A DNA stretch of 64,000 nucleotides from VGTK01 sp046327915 (lineage in GTDB: Bacteria; Desulfobacterota; Binatia; UBA12015), in NCBI GenBank assembly GCA_046327915.1, contig JAXLXO010000034.1:1-64000 (forward strand), given 5' to 3'. Below, piece by piece: positions 1 to 10,000 of the stretch. A program made the translations under genes and the position numbers. Numbering within the stretch: position 1 is the stretch's first letter; each line of letters opens with the position of its first letter. Under the pieces are notes generated by a model. That model did not search any database. It was given only the letters and a program-made list of their open reading frames with translations, and was not told the origin of the DNA.

Positions 1-2
1 GC

Positions 3-320
3 GGCTGGAAGGCGAACGGCTCGCACACGCGCTGGAAGTACTCCGACAAGACCACCGACGGCATGCTCACGACGGCCTACGCCGGCATCTACGAGGTACA
101 GGTGAGCGACCGCGACCGGCGGACGCCGCGCGAGGTCCAGGTCAAGGTCGGGGGCCGCTTCGGCTCGTACCCCGTCGTCGCGCTCGACAGCCCGGTGCGC
201 ATGATCGTCGTTCTCGGCGGACAGGCCGCGGCGATCGACGGCATGTGCGGTGAGACCGCCTTCGTCGCGGCCGACTGCACGTTCAACAACATCGGAACCT
301 CGCTCAGCTGCCGGATGTGA
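3..320 (+). CDS. 3' end of a secreted protein with the local C-terminal module (partial)
   Basis: The reading frame is open from the left window edge to a TGA at 318-320, so only the last 105 residues are visible. They begin with a GWK...W.YSD stretch and end with a short cysteine-containing tail (residues MCGETA, then a Cys near the stop). This matches the layout of the last ~150 residues of the two cytochrome proteins at 509-3781 and 7046-10354, where WKKTG/WKRTG is followed by a YSDP segment and a Cys close to the stop. The shared module is seen directly. That the missing part is also a secreted protein is inference. No function can be assigned from this fragment. Confidence 0.6.
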   Translation, partial: GWKANGSHTRWKYSDKTTDGMLTTAYAGIYEVQVSDRDRRTPREVQVKVGGRFGSYPVVALDSPVRMIVVLGGQAAAIDGMCGETAFVAADCTFNNIGTSLSCRM

Positions 321-321
321 C

Positions 322-349
322 CACGCGGCCCGGCCCGGGCCTTCGCGTG
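322..349 (+). terminator. hairpin after the partial gene
   Basis: Arms CACGCG (322-327) and CGCGTG (344-349) enclose an inner GCCCG/CGGGC stem, with a 3-base bulge on the right side. It begins two bases after the stop codon. There is no T tract, so this is a plausible GC-rich terminator rather than a textbook one. Confidence 0.4.
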
Positions 350-508
350 CCGCCCGTTCGCGCCCGCGGATCGACCGTTCGCGCACTTTCGCCGACGCGC
401 GTCAGGCCGCCGCGCGAGTTTCATCTTGCGCGCGCGCAAGCCGTTCCGGCATGGTGCGCCGCGCGATCGGGCGCTCGCTTCCGGTCGCCGCGCTCGAGGG
501 AGGGCCCG

Positions 509-3500
509 ATGAACCGAATGACCCCCGGACGCCTCGCGTTCGTTCTCGCCGCCGTCGGCATGCTCGCTGTCGGCGTCCTGCCGGCCGCGGCCGACAGCTT
601 CGTCGCGTTCGAGAGCGGACAGGTGCGGCCGCTCGCGATGTCGCCCGACGGCACGCGGCTCTTCGCCGCGAACACGCCGGACAACCGACTCGAGATCTTC
701 ACCATCGGCGCGGGCGGAACGCTGACGCACGACGGATCGGTCGTGGTCGGACTCGAGCCCGTCGCCGTCGCGGCGCGCACCGACGGCGAGGTCTGGGTCG
801 TCAATCACGTGTCCGACTCGATCAGCGTGGTGGACGTGTCGACGTCCCCGGCGCGCGTGATCCGCACCATCACCACCTGCGACGAGCCGCGCGACATCGT
901 GTTCGCCGGTCCGGGCGGCAACCGCGCGTTCGTCACCGCCGCGCGCCGCGGACAGAACTGCCCGGTCGCGTTCAACCCGACGACGCCGGGCATCGGGCGC
1001 GCCGTCGTGCAGGTCTGGGACGCGACCGCGCTCGGCACCGGGTTGCAGGCCTCACCGATCGCGAATCTCGAGCTCTTCGCCGACACGCCGCGCGCGCTGG
1101 CGCGCAGCGCAGACGGCAACACGGTCTACGCGGCGGCGTTCCACTCCGGCAACCAGACGACGTCGATCCTCGAGACGCTGGTGTGCGACGGCGGCGCCTC
1201 GGCGGGTCCGTGCACGCCGACCACGGGCACCAACGCACCGGGCGGCCTGCCGGCACCGAACGTCGACGCCGACAACGTGCTCGGCCCGGAGACCGGACTC
1301 ATCGTCAAGTTCGACAACGGCGCCAGCCAGTGGCTCGACACGCTCGGCCGCGACTGGAGCAACGTCGTCCGCTTCAACCTGCCCGACCGCGACGTGTTCG
1401 CGATCGACGCCGCGGCGGCCATTCCCGTCGCGACGTCGAGCTTCCAGCACGTAGGCACCATCCTGTTCGACATGGTGCAGAACCCGGTGAACGGGAAGGT
1501 CTACGTCACCAACACCGACGCGAACAACGCGGTGCGCTTCGAGGGACCGGGCCTGAACGGCGCGACCACCGTCCAGGGCCACCTGCACGAGGCGCGCGTC
1601 ACCGTGCTCGACGGCGCGAACGTCCTGCCGCGCCACCTGAACAAGCACATCGACTACGACGTGCGCCCGGCGCCGCCGGGCACCGCAGCGAACAGCCTCG
1701 CGACGCCGACCGCGCTGGCGGTGACGTCCGACGGCGCGACGCTCTACGTCGCCGCGTTCGGCTCGAGCAAGATCGGCGTCTTCCAGACGAGCCAGATCGA
1801 GAACGACTCGTTCACGCCGAGTGCGGCGAGCCACATCACGCTGTCGGGCGGCGGCCCCACGGGCATCGTGCTCGACGAGGCGCGCTCGCGGATCTACGCG
1901 CTGACGCGCTTCGACAACTCGATCGCAATCGTCGACACCGGCACCGCGAGCGAGATCGCCCAGGTCGCGCTCTTCAACCCGGAGCCCGAGAGCGTGCGCG
2001 ACGGCCGTCCGATGCTCTACGACGCGGCCTTCACGTCGAGCAACGGCGAAGCGTCGTGCTCGAGCTGCCACGTGTTCGGCGACCTCGACAGCCTCGGCTG
2101 GGACCTCGGCGATCCGTCGGGCAGCGTGCTCCCCAACCCGCTGCCGACGCGCATCGGTCCGCTGAACATCCCGGGCAACTTCCATCCGCTGAAGGGCCCG
2201 ATGACGACGCAGAGCCTGCGCGGCATGGCCAACCACGGCTCGATGCACTGGCGCGGCGACCGCACCGGCGGCAACGATCCCGACAGCGACCCGTTCGACG
2301 AGGTGCGCGCGTTCGAGAAGTTCAATCCCGCGTTCACCGGCCTCATCGGCCGCACGTCGCAGCTGTCGGCAACCGACATGCGCGCCTTCGCGGACTTCAT
2401 CCTCAACGTGACCTACCCGCCGAACCCGGTGCGCGCGCTCGACGACTCGCTCACCACCGCGGAGCAGGAGGGACACGACCTCTTCTTCGGGCCGATCACC
2501 GACGTGCTCTTCAACTGCAACGGCTGCCACCACCTCGACCCGGCGAACAACCCGAGCCCGGACGGCACGTTCTCGCCGAGCACCGGCTTCTTCGGCAGCG
2601 ACGGCTTCGGCACGTTCGAGGGCGAGTCGCAGATGTTCAAGGTCGCCCACCTGCGCAACACGTACACCAAGGTCGGCATGTTCGGGCTCGCGCCCGGCGC
2701 GGCCACCGGTGATCAGGTGCGTGGTTACGGCGTGCTGCACGACGGCGCGGTCGACACGGTCTTCAACTTCCTGTCGGCGAGCGTGTTCAGCCTGACCAAC
2801 ACGCAGCAGCGGCGTGCGCAGAGCTTCGTGCTCGCCATGGACTCGAACCTGAAGCCGATCGTCGGCCAGCAGGCGACGCTGTCCGCGACGCAGAACGGGA
2901 CCAACCCGAACAACCGCATCACGCTGCTCGAGACGCGCGCCGGAGCCGGCGACTGCGACCTCGTGATCCGCGCCAACGTGAACGGCGAGGCGCGCGGCGG
3001 ACTCCGTCTCGCCGACGGCACGTTCCAGCTCGACCGCGCGGACGACCCGACGATCACCGACGTCGACCTGCGCGCGGCGGCGCTGCTCCCGGGCCAGGAG
3101 GTGACCTTCACCTGCGTGCCCGTGGGCTCGGGCACGCGCATCGGCCTCGACCGCGACGAGGACGGCGCGTACGACCGCGACGAGCTCGACGAGGGCACCG
3201 ATCCCGCCGACCCGGCGAGCTTCCCGATCGTCCCGACGGGAATCCGCACGACGTCGCTCACCGTCCGCGACGACGCCAGCCCGCCCGTCAATCCCAACCA
3301 GAGCCGGCTCTCGTTCCGCTCGTCGAAGTACGGCGTCGCGCCGAGCGGCGTCGTGGTGCCGGCGCCCGGCAGTGCGGCCGATCCGACGAGCGCCGGGGCG
3401 AACGGCGGCGGCGCGACGCTGACCGTCTATCGGACCGACGGCGGCACCGACAAGGTCGTGCTGCCGCTGGGCGCCGCGCGCTGGAAGAAGACCGGCACCC

Positions 3501-3781
3501 CGACCAACCCCGGCTTCTCGTACAGCGACCCGAAGCACGCCGACGGTCCGATCGCGGCCGTCACGCTGCGCAACGGGACGCTCAGCATCCGCGGCAACGG
3601 GCCCGGCATCTACCAGCTCGACAACGCGCCCCAGGGCGGAATGGCGCTGCGCCTGCAGCTCGGCGACGCGGTCGAGCTGTGCGCCGCGGTCGGTCCGAAG
3701 GACGCGGCCAGCGACACCACCGGCAAGTTCGTCGGCGTGCGCAACGCCAACGCACCCGTCAGCTGCCCACCCGTCCCCTGA
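509..3781 (+). CDS. secreted YVTN beta-propeller / di-heme cytochrome c protein (paralogue A)
   Basis: This encodes 1090 residues. ATG at 509 is chosen because a GAGGGAGGG ribosome site lies just upstream and a signal peptide follows (MNRMTP, hydrophobic run, ALPAAA-like end near residue 28). Residues ~30-500 are YVTN-type propeller blades (SPDGTRLFAANTPDN, SDGATLYVAAFGSSK). Two c-type haem sites follow: CSSCH at C517-H521 and CNGCH at C670-H674, the spacing seen in di-haem peroxidase (MauG/CcpA)-like domains. An EF-hand-like Asp-rich stretch (DRDEDGAYDRDE) lies near residue 885, then the C-terminal WKKTG module. Export to the periplasm or cell surface and redox activity are family-based inference; the substrate is unknown. 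It is closely similar throughout to the protein at 7046-10354. Confidence 0.85.
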   Translation: MNRMTPGRLAFVLAAVGMLAVGVLPAAADSFVAFESGQVRPLAMSPDGTRLFAANTPDNRLEIFTIGAGGTLTHDGSVVVGLEPVAVAARTDGEVWVVNHVSDSISVVDVSTSPARVIRTITTCDEPRDIVFAGPGGNRAFVTAARRGQNCPVAFNPTTPGIGRAVVQVWDATALGTGLQASPIANLELFADTPRALARSADGNTVYAAAFHSGNQTTSILETLVCDGGASAGPCTPTTGTNAPGGLPAPNVDADNVLGPETGLIVKFDNGASQWLDTLGRDWSNVVRFNLPDRDVFAIDAAAAIPVATSSFQHVGTILFDMVQNPVNGKVYVTNTDANNAVRFEGPGLNGATTVQGHLHEARVTVLDGANVLPRHLNKHIDYDVRPAPPGTAANSLATPTALAVTSDGATLYVAAFGSSKIGVFQTSQIENDSFTPSAASHITLSGGGPTGIVLDEARSRIYALTRFDNSIAIVDTGTASEIAQVALFNPEPESVRDGRPMLYDAAFTSSNGEASCSSCHVFGDLDSLGWDLGDPSGSVLPNPLPTRIGPLNIPGNFHPLKGPMTTQSLRGMANHGSMHWRGDRTGGNDPDSDPFDEVRAFEKFNPAFTGLIGRTSQLSATDMRAFADFILNVTYPPNPVRALDDSLTTAEQEGHDLFFGPITDVLFNCNGCHHLDPANNPSPDGTFSPSTGFFGSDGFGTFEGESQMFKVAHLRNTYTKVGMFGLAPGAATGDQVRGYGVLHDGAVDTVFNFLSASVFSLTNTQQRRAQSFVLAMDSNLKPIVGQQATLSATQNGTNPNNRITLLETRAGAGDCDLVIRANVNGEARGGLRLADGTFQLDRADDPTITDVDLRAAALLPGQEVTFTCVPVGSGTRIGLDRDEDGAYDRDELDEGTDPADPASFPIVPTGIRTTSLTVRDDASPPVNPNQSRLSFRSSKYGVAPSGVVVPAPGSAADPTSAGANGGGATLTVYRTDGGTDKVVLPLGAARWKKTGTPTNPGFSYSDPKHADGPIAAVTLRNGTLSIRGNGPGIYQLDNAPQGGMALRLQLGDAVELCAAVGPKDAASDTTGKFVGVRNANAPVSCPPVP

Positions 3782-3797
3782 CGATCCTCCACACGCA

Positions 3798-3833
3798 CCG
3801 CACGCCGGGCTCCGCATGGAGTCCGGCGTGCGG
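3798..3833 (+). terminator. 15-bp hairpin between cytochrome gene and sensor kinase
   Basis: Arms 3798-3812 and 3819-3833 pair over 15 bp (one G-T wobble) around a 6-base CGCATG loop, 17 bases after the stop. There is no T run. The stem is long and perfect enough to make termination of the upstream gene likely. Confidence 0.6.
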
Positions 3834-3970
3834 CGTCGCGCGCCGAGCCAGCCGGAAGCACGCGCGAAAGCACCGATTGACGCGCGCGCCATCGCGCCAT
3901 CGATGGCACCTGCTCCAACCGGACGGGGGCGCTCAAGCAGCGCCGGGTGCGCGTCCGATGACCGCCGTGG

Positions 3971-6856
3971 ATGTCGCGGCTCCGGCAAGCCCTGCACTCG
4001 CTCTTCGGCGAGTCGGTCCTCGCGCGTGACGCGCTGCTCGCGGTCGCGTCGTACGCTCTCGCCGAGCTGAGCGGACGGCTCTCGATCGCCGGATCGTTCC
4101 CGCTGCTCTGGCTGCCGACGGGCCTGCTCGCCGGCGTGCTCGTGCGAAGCGATGCCTCGCGCTGGCCCGGGCTGATCGCCGCGTCGATCGTCGCCAGCTC
4201 CGCGTTCAACGTTCCGCGCGGGCTCGACGCGCTGGAGCTCGTCCTCTTCCCCGGCGCGAACGTGCTCGCCGCGCTGCTGACGGCCACGCTGGTCCGCCGC
4301 TTCGCCGGCTCTCCCGTCGACATGACGCGCCCGCGCGGTCCGCTCGTTCTCGCGGGCAGCGTGCAGATCGCGGCGACCCTCGGCGCGATCGTGGTCGCGG
4401 TGGCGCTCGCCGTCGCGAACGGCGATCCGGTCGCGCGCACGTTCCGCGTGTGGTGGCTCAGCGAAGGCCTCGGGCTGCTGGTCCTCGCGCCGTGCGTGCT
4501 GACGTGGCAGTGGCCGCCCTTCGCGGCCGCGCGACGGCTGGAGGCGCTGCTCCTCCTCGGCGCGACGCTGCTCGCGGCGCTGATCGTCTTCCCGATGTCC
4601 GCGTCGTGGATCGACGTTCCGCCACCGGTGCTGCTGCCGCTCGGGCTCTGGGCCGCGATGCGCCTCGGTCCGCTCGCGACCGCGCTGACGACGCTGCTGA
4701 TCACGCTGCTCGCGACGCTGTCGGCGGTGTCGGGGTTCGGTCCGTTCCCGCTGCCGACGGCCGGCGGCACGCAGGACATCACGTGGCTGTACACCTTCCT
4801 CGCCGTGTTCGGCGTCTCGACGATGGCCCTCGCGGCGCTCATCGCCGACCGCGACCGCGGCGAGGCCGCGCTGCGCGCCAGCGAGGAGCGCTACCAGCTC
4901 GCCGTGCGCGGCTCCGACGTCGGCATCTGGGACCACGACCTCACCACCGGCGCGCAGTACTTCTCGCCGCACTACAAGGAGCTGCTCGGCTACGCACCCG
5001 ACGAGCCCGATGCGTCGTTCGGCACCTTCGGCGTGCACATCCATCCCGACGACCGCATTCCCGTTCTCGAGCACGTCAGCTCGCACCTGACCGAGCGCAT
5101 CCCGTACGACTTCGAGTACCGCGTCATCACGCGCACCGGCGCCGAGCGCTGGGTGCAGTCGCGCGGCCAGGCGGTGTGGAACGACGCCGGCCAGCCGATC
5201 CGCATCGCGGGCTCGATCCGCGACGTGACCGACAGCAAGATCCTCGAGAACGAGCTGCGCCGCGCGCGCGACACCGCCGAGCAGGCGAGCCGCGCGAAGA
5301 GCGAGTTCGTCGCCAACATGAGCCACGAGCTGCGCACCCCGATGAACGGCGTGATCGGCTTCGCGCACCTGCTGCTCGACACCGAGCTCACGCCGGAGCA
5401 GCGCGAGTTCGCGCAGACCATCAACAACAGCGCCGACGGCCTGCTCACGATCATCAACGACATCCTCGACTTCTCGAAGATCGAGGCGCACAAGCTGGTG
5501 CTCGAGTCGATCGACGTCGACGTCCGCGCGGTGTTCGAGAGCGTGCTCGCGCTGCTGTCGGAGAAGGCCGCGGGACGCCGGCTCGAGCTGGCGGCGTTCG
5601 TCGACGACGACGTGCCGCGCACCGTCGTCGGCGATCCGGTGCGCTTCCACCAGGTGGTGCTGAACCTGGTCGGCAACGCCGTCAAGTTCACGGAGTCGGG
5701 CGAGGTCGTGCTGCGCTGCGCGCTCGAGCCGTCCGACGAGGGCACCGTCGCGGTGCGCGTCGCGGTCACCGACACCGGCATCGGCATCGCCTCCGATGTC
5801 CTGCCGTTCCTCTTCGACCCGTTCCGCCAGGCCGACCAGTCGACGACGCGGCGCTTCGGCGGCACGGGGCTCGGGCTCACGATCTCGAAGCAGCTCGTCG
5901 AGCTGATGGGCGGCACGATCGGCGTCGAGAGCGAGCCCGGACGCGGCAGCACGTTCTGGTTCACGGCGCGCTTCGGCGCCGCGGATCCCGCCGCACAGCC
6001 CGACACGCCGGCCCAGCCGCGGCGCTCGCGCGTGCTCGTCGTCGACGACAGCGCGACCATCCGCGCGTGGCTGTCGGCGCAGCTCGCGCGCCGCGGCATG
6101 GACCCGACCGCGGTCGAGGACGGCAAGCTCGCGCTCGCGACGCTGCGGCGCGCCGTGGCCGCGGGCACGCCCTTCGACCTCGCGATCCTCGACCTGGTGA
6201 TGCCGGGCATGGACGGCTTGACGCTCGCGCGCTCGATCCGCGCCGACGCGGCGCTGTCGGCGATCCGGCTGGTGATGCTCACCGCGGTCACCGACGGCCG
6301 CTGGAACGCGGAAGCGCAGCGCGTCGGCGTCGACGCGTGCCTCGTCAAGCCGGTGCGCGAGCGCAAGCTCTTCGCGTGCCTCGGCGAGCTGCTCGATCCC
6401 ACGGTCGAGCGTCCGTCGCCGCGCGTTTTGCCCATGGCGTCTCCGGCGCGGACCACGCGTCCGCCGCTCGCGAGGCCGCGCGTCCTGGTGGCGGAGGACA
6501 ACCCGATCAACGCGAAGGTGGCGCTGCGCCTGCTCGAGCGGCTCGGCTTCGCCGCGGACGCGGTCGGAAACGGACGCGAGGCGGTCGATGCCGCCCTCAC
6601 CGGCGACTACGACGCCGTGCTGATGGACTGGCAGATGCCGCTGCTCGACGGCCTCGAGGCGGCGGCCGAGATCCGTCGTGGCGAGGAGCCGGGGCGGCGC
6701 GTGCCGATCATCGCCATGACCGCGAGCTCCGCCGAGGGCGACCGCGGCACGTGCATCGCGGCCGGGATGGACGACCACCTCGCCAAACCGGTGCGTCCCG
6801 ACGACCTGCGGACCGTCCTCGCCCGCTGGGTGACACGCAGCGCGCTGTCCGCCTGA
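3971..6856 (+). CDS. hybrid sensor histidine kinase, MASE1-PAS-HisKA-HATPase-REC-REC
   Basis: This encodes 961 residues. Residues ~10-285 are a MASE1-type multi-pass membrane sensor (LWLPTG signature, about eight hydrophobic segments). A PAS_3 domain spans ~300-415 (GIWDHDL...FEYRVI). The HisKA box is SHELRTPMNG with phospho-acceptor H452. HATPase motifs are NLVGNAVKF, DTGIGI and GGTGLGL. Two receiver domains follow with phospho-acceptors D741 (ILDLVMPG) and D886 (LMDWQMP), each with its downstream Lys (VKPV, AKPV). No HPt domain is present, so the phosphorelay must continue through another protein. No ribosome site is evident before the ATG, so the start is less certain than the domains. It lies between the two cytochrome paralogues, which it may sense for or regulate (inference). 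Confidence 0.92.
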   Translation: MSRLRQALHSLFGESVLARDALLAVASYALAELSGRLSIAGSFPLLWLPTGLLAGVLVRSDASRWPGLIAASIVASSAFNVPRGLDALELVLFPGANVLAALLTATLVRRFAGSPVDMTRPRGPLVLAGSVQIAATLGAIVVAVALAVANGDPVARTFRVWWLSEGLGLLVLAPCVLTWQWPPFAAARRLEALLLLGATLLAALIVFPMSASWIDVPPPVLLPLGLWAAMRLGPLATALTTLLITLLATLSAVSGFGPFPLPTAGGTQDITWLYTFLAVFGVSTMALAALIADRDRGEAALRASEERYQLAVRGSDVGIWDHDLTTGAQYFSPHYKELLGYAPDEPDASFGTFGVHIHPDDRIPVLEHVSSHLTERIPYDFEYRVITRTGAERWVQSRGQAVWNDAGQPIRIAGSIRDVTDSKILENELRRARDTAEQASRAKSEFVANMSHELRTPMNGVIGFAHLLLDTELTPEQREFAQTINNSADGLLTIINDILDFSKIEAHKLVLESIDVDVRAVFESVLALLSEKAAGRRLELAAFVDDDVPRTVVGDPVRFHQVVLNLVGNAVKFTESGEVVLRCALEPSDEGTVAVRVAVTDTGIGIASDVLPFLFDPFRQADQSTTRRFGGTGLGLTISKQLVELMGGTIGVESEPGRGSTFWFTARFGAADPAAQPDTPAQPRRSRVLVVDDSATIRAWLSAQLARRGMDPTAVEDGKLALATLRRAVAAGTPFDLAILDLVMPGMDGLTLARSIRADAALSAIRLVMLTAVTDGRWNAEAQRVGVDACLVKPVRERKLFACLGELLDPTVERPSPRVLPMASPARTTRPPLARPRVLVAEDNPINAKVALRLLERLGFAADAVGNGREAVDAALTGDYDAVLMDWQMPLLDGLEAAAEIRRGEEPGRRVPIIAMTASSAEGDRGTCIAAGMDDHLAKPVRPDDLRTVLARWVTRSALSA

Positions 6857-6972
6857 CGCGCGTCAGCGGAGCCGGCGTCCGCCGCACCGCGTCGCGATGC
6901 GCCGTGCGGCATCCCGCCGCACCTTTCGGACACCTTCAACCTTGCGCGACGGCTCACCTTTCGGGCATGACA

Positions 6973-7006
6973 ACGGGGTTCACCTCCCACGGATGGGAGG
7001 CCCCGT
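6973..7006 (+). promoter_or_regulatory. 13-bp stem-loop in the leader of the second cytochrome gene
   Basis: The outer stem ACGGGG/CCCCGT (6973-6978, 7001-7006) continues into CCTCCCA/TGGGAGG (6983-6989, 6994-7000) around a CGGA tetraloop, with a 4-base TTCA bulge on one side. It lies about 115 bases after the kinase stop and 40 bases before the next start. It could end the kinase transcript or be a leader structure of the cytochrome mRNA. Confidence 0.45.
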
Positions 7007-7045
7007 CCGCGTGCCGCTCGAGCGCACGCCACAGGAGATCCCCCG

Positions 7046-10000
7046 ATGCCCGGGAGCCGCCGTCACCGCCACGGAATCCGCCTCGCGCTGCTCGTCGCAG
7101 CGCTCGTCAGCGCGACCCTCATGCCTGCCCTCGCGCGCGCGCAGGGCAGCTTCACGAACTTCGAGAGCGGCCAGGTGCGCCCGCTCGCGCTGTCCGCCGA
7201 CGGCACGAAGCTGTTCGCGGTCAACACGCCGGACAACCGCCTCGAGATCTTCGACGTGAGCGGCGGCAACCTGACGCACGCGGCGACGGTCGAGGTCGGA
7301 CTCGAGCCGGTCGCCGTCGCGGTGCGCTCCAGCAGTGAGGTGTGGGTCGTCAATCACCTCTCCGACAGCGTCAGCATCGTCGACGTCGGCGCGACGCCGC
7401 CGCACGTGACGCGCACGCTGCTGACCTGCGACGAGCCGCGCGACATCCTGTTCGCCGGCACGGGCGGCACCCGCGCCTTCATCACCACGGCGCGCCGCGG
7501 CCAGAACTGCCCGGTGGCAGCGAACCTCACCACCGAGGGCATCGGCCGCGCGCTGGTGCAGGTCTTCGACGCGACCAACCTCGGCGTGGCGCTCGGCGGC
7601 ACGCCGATCGCCAACGTCGTCCTGTTCGGCGACACGCCGCGCGCGCTGGCGCGCACCGCCGACGGCAACACCGTCTACGCCGCGGTCTTCCACTCCGGCA
7701 ACCAGACGACGGCGCTGAACGAGGGCCTCGTCTGCGACGGCGGCTCCGGCGCGGCGCCCTGCAACGTGCAGGGCTTCACGATGCCCGGCGGACTCCCCGC
7801 CCCGAACCGCGACTCGAACAACGTGCTCGGTCCCGAGACCGGCCTCATCGTCAAGTTCAACAACGCGGTCTCGCAGTGGCAGGACACGCTCGGCCGCAAC
7901 TGGAACAACGGCGTGCGCTTTTCGCTGCCCGACCAGGACGTGTTCGCGATCGACGCGTCGGCGCCGACGCCCGTCGAGACGTCGAACTTCGCGCACGTCG
8001 GCACGATCCTCTTCAACATGGCGGTCAACCCGACGAGCGGGAAGGTTTACGTCAGCAACACCGAGGCGAACAACGCGGTACGCTTCGAGGGACCGGGCGC
8101 CGGCGGCGCGACGACCGTGCAGGGCCACATCCACGAGTCGCGCGTCACGGTGCTCAACGGCGCGACCGTCACGCCGCGCCGCCTCAACAAGCACATCGAC
8201 TACAACGTCCGTCCCGCGACGCCGGCCACCAACGCGGCGAGCCTCGCGACCCCGACCGGCATGGCGGTGACCAACGACGGCGCGACGCTGTACGTGACCG
8301 CGTTCGGCTCGAGCAAGGTCGGCGTGTTCTCCACCAGCGCGCTCGAGAACGACACGTTCACGCCCAGTGCGGCGAGCCACATCACGCTGACCGGCGGCGG
8401 CCCGACCGGCATCGTGCTCGATTCGACCAACACACGCGGCTACGTCTTCACGCGCTTCGACAACTCGATCTCGGTGCTGAACCTCTCGACCGCGCAGGAG
8501 GTCGACCACGTGCCGGTGTTCTCGCCGGAGCCGCCGGGCATCCGCGACGGACGCCGCTTCCTCTACGACGCGGCCTTCACGTCGAGCAACGGCGAGGCGT
8601 CGTGCTCGAGCTGCCACGTGTTCGGCGACTTCGACAGCCTCGGCTGGGACCTGGGTGACCCGAGCGGCTCGGTGTCCAGCAATCCGCTGCCGTTCCGCAT
8701 CCCGGGCGACACCAACTTCCACCCGCTGAAGGGACCCATGACGACGCAGAGCCTGCGCGGCATGGCCAACCACGGCGCGATGCACTGGCGCGGCGACCGC
8801 AACGGCGGCTCGGGCGCGCCCTTCAACGAGGACCTGGCGTTCAAGCAGTTCAACCCGGCGTTCGTCGGGCTGGTCGGTCGCACGGCGCAGCTTTCGGCGG
8901 CGGACATGCAGGCGTTCACCGACTTCGTCCTGACCGTCAACTACCCGCCGAACCCGATCCGCAGCCTCGACAACTCGCTGACCACCGCGCAGCAGAACGG
9001 CCGCAACACCTACTTCGGTGCGGTGAGCGACACCGTGTTCAACTGCAACGGCTGCCACACGCTGAACCGCGCGCAGGGCTTCTTCGGCAGCGACGGCTTC
9101 GCGACGTTCGAGAACGAGACCCAGTCGTTCAAGGTCGCGCACACGCGCAACGCGTACCAGAAGGTCGGCATGTTCGGCATGCCGGCGCTCAACGGCGGCC
9201 TCGCCACCGGCAACAACGCCGACCTTGGCCCGCAGGTGCGCGGCTTCGGCTTCCTGCACGACGGCAGCATCGACACCGTCAAGCGCTTCCTCGGGGCCGT
9301 GGTGTTCAGCATCACCGCCACGCAGGAGAACGAGCTCGAGCAGTTCATCCTCGCCTTCGACGCGGAGCAGTTCCCGGTCGTCGGACAGCAGATCACGCTC
9401 GACAACACCAACTCGGCGACCGTCGGTCCGCGCATCAACCTGCTGATCGCACGCGCGACGCAGGCGACGCCCGAGTGCGACCTGGTCGTCAAGGGCACCA
9501 TCGCCGGCGAGCAGCGCGGCGCGTGGCTCACCGGCGGGACGTTCCAGACCGACCGCGCGACCGACACCATCACCGACACGGCGCTGCGCGCGCTCGCGGC
9601 GACCGCGGGCCAGCAGCTGACGTACACCTGCGTGCCGCCGGGGTCCGGCGAGCGCATCGGCGTCGACCGTGACGAGGACGGCGCCTTCGATCGCGACGAG
9701 ATCGACGCGGGCACCGATCCCGCCGATCCGAACAGCTTCCCCGGCGCGATCACGCCGATCAGCGTGCGCAGCACGTCGCTGACGCTGCGCGACGACGACA
9801 CCGCGCCGATCAACCTGAACTCGCGCTCGTTCTCGTTCCGCTCCGCGAAGCAGGGAACGTCGCCGAGCGGCGTCGTGGTCCCCGTGTGGAACGGCACCAG
9901 CGATCCGACCACCACCGGTGGCGGCACGCTGATCGTGTACGACGGCGACGGCGGCAGCACCGCGGTGACCATCCCGCTGCCGCAGGCGGGCTGGAAGCGC

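Noticed and set aside
1052..6778. A minus-strand open frame of about 1900 codons opposite the cytochrome and kinase genes
   Set aside because: It is Arg/Val/Asp-biased antisense of real genes, a common effect of very high GC. It has no domain and no start signal.
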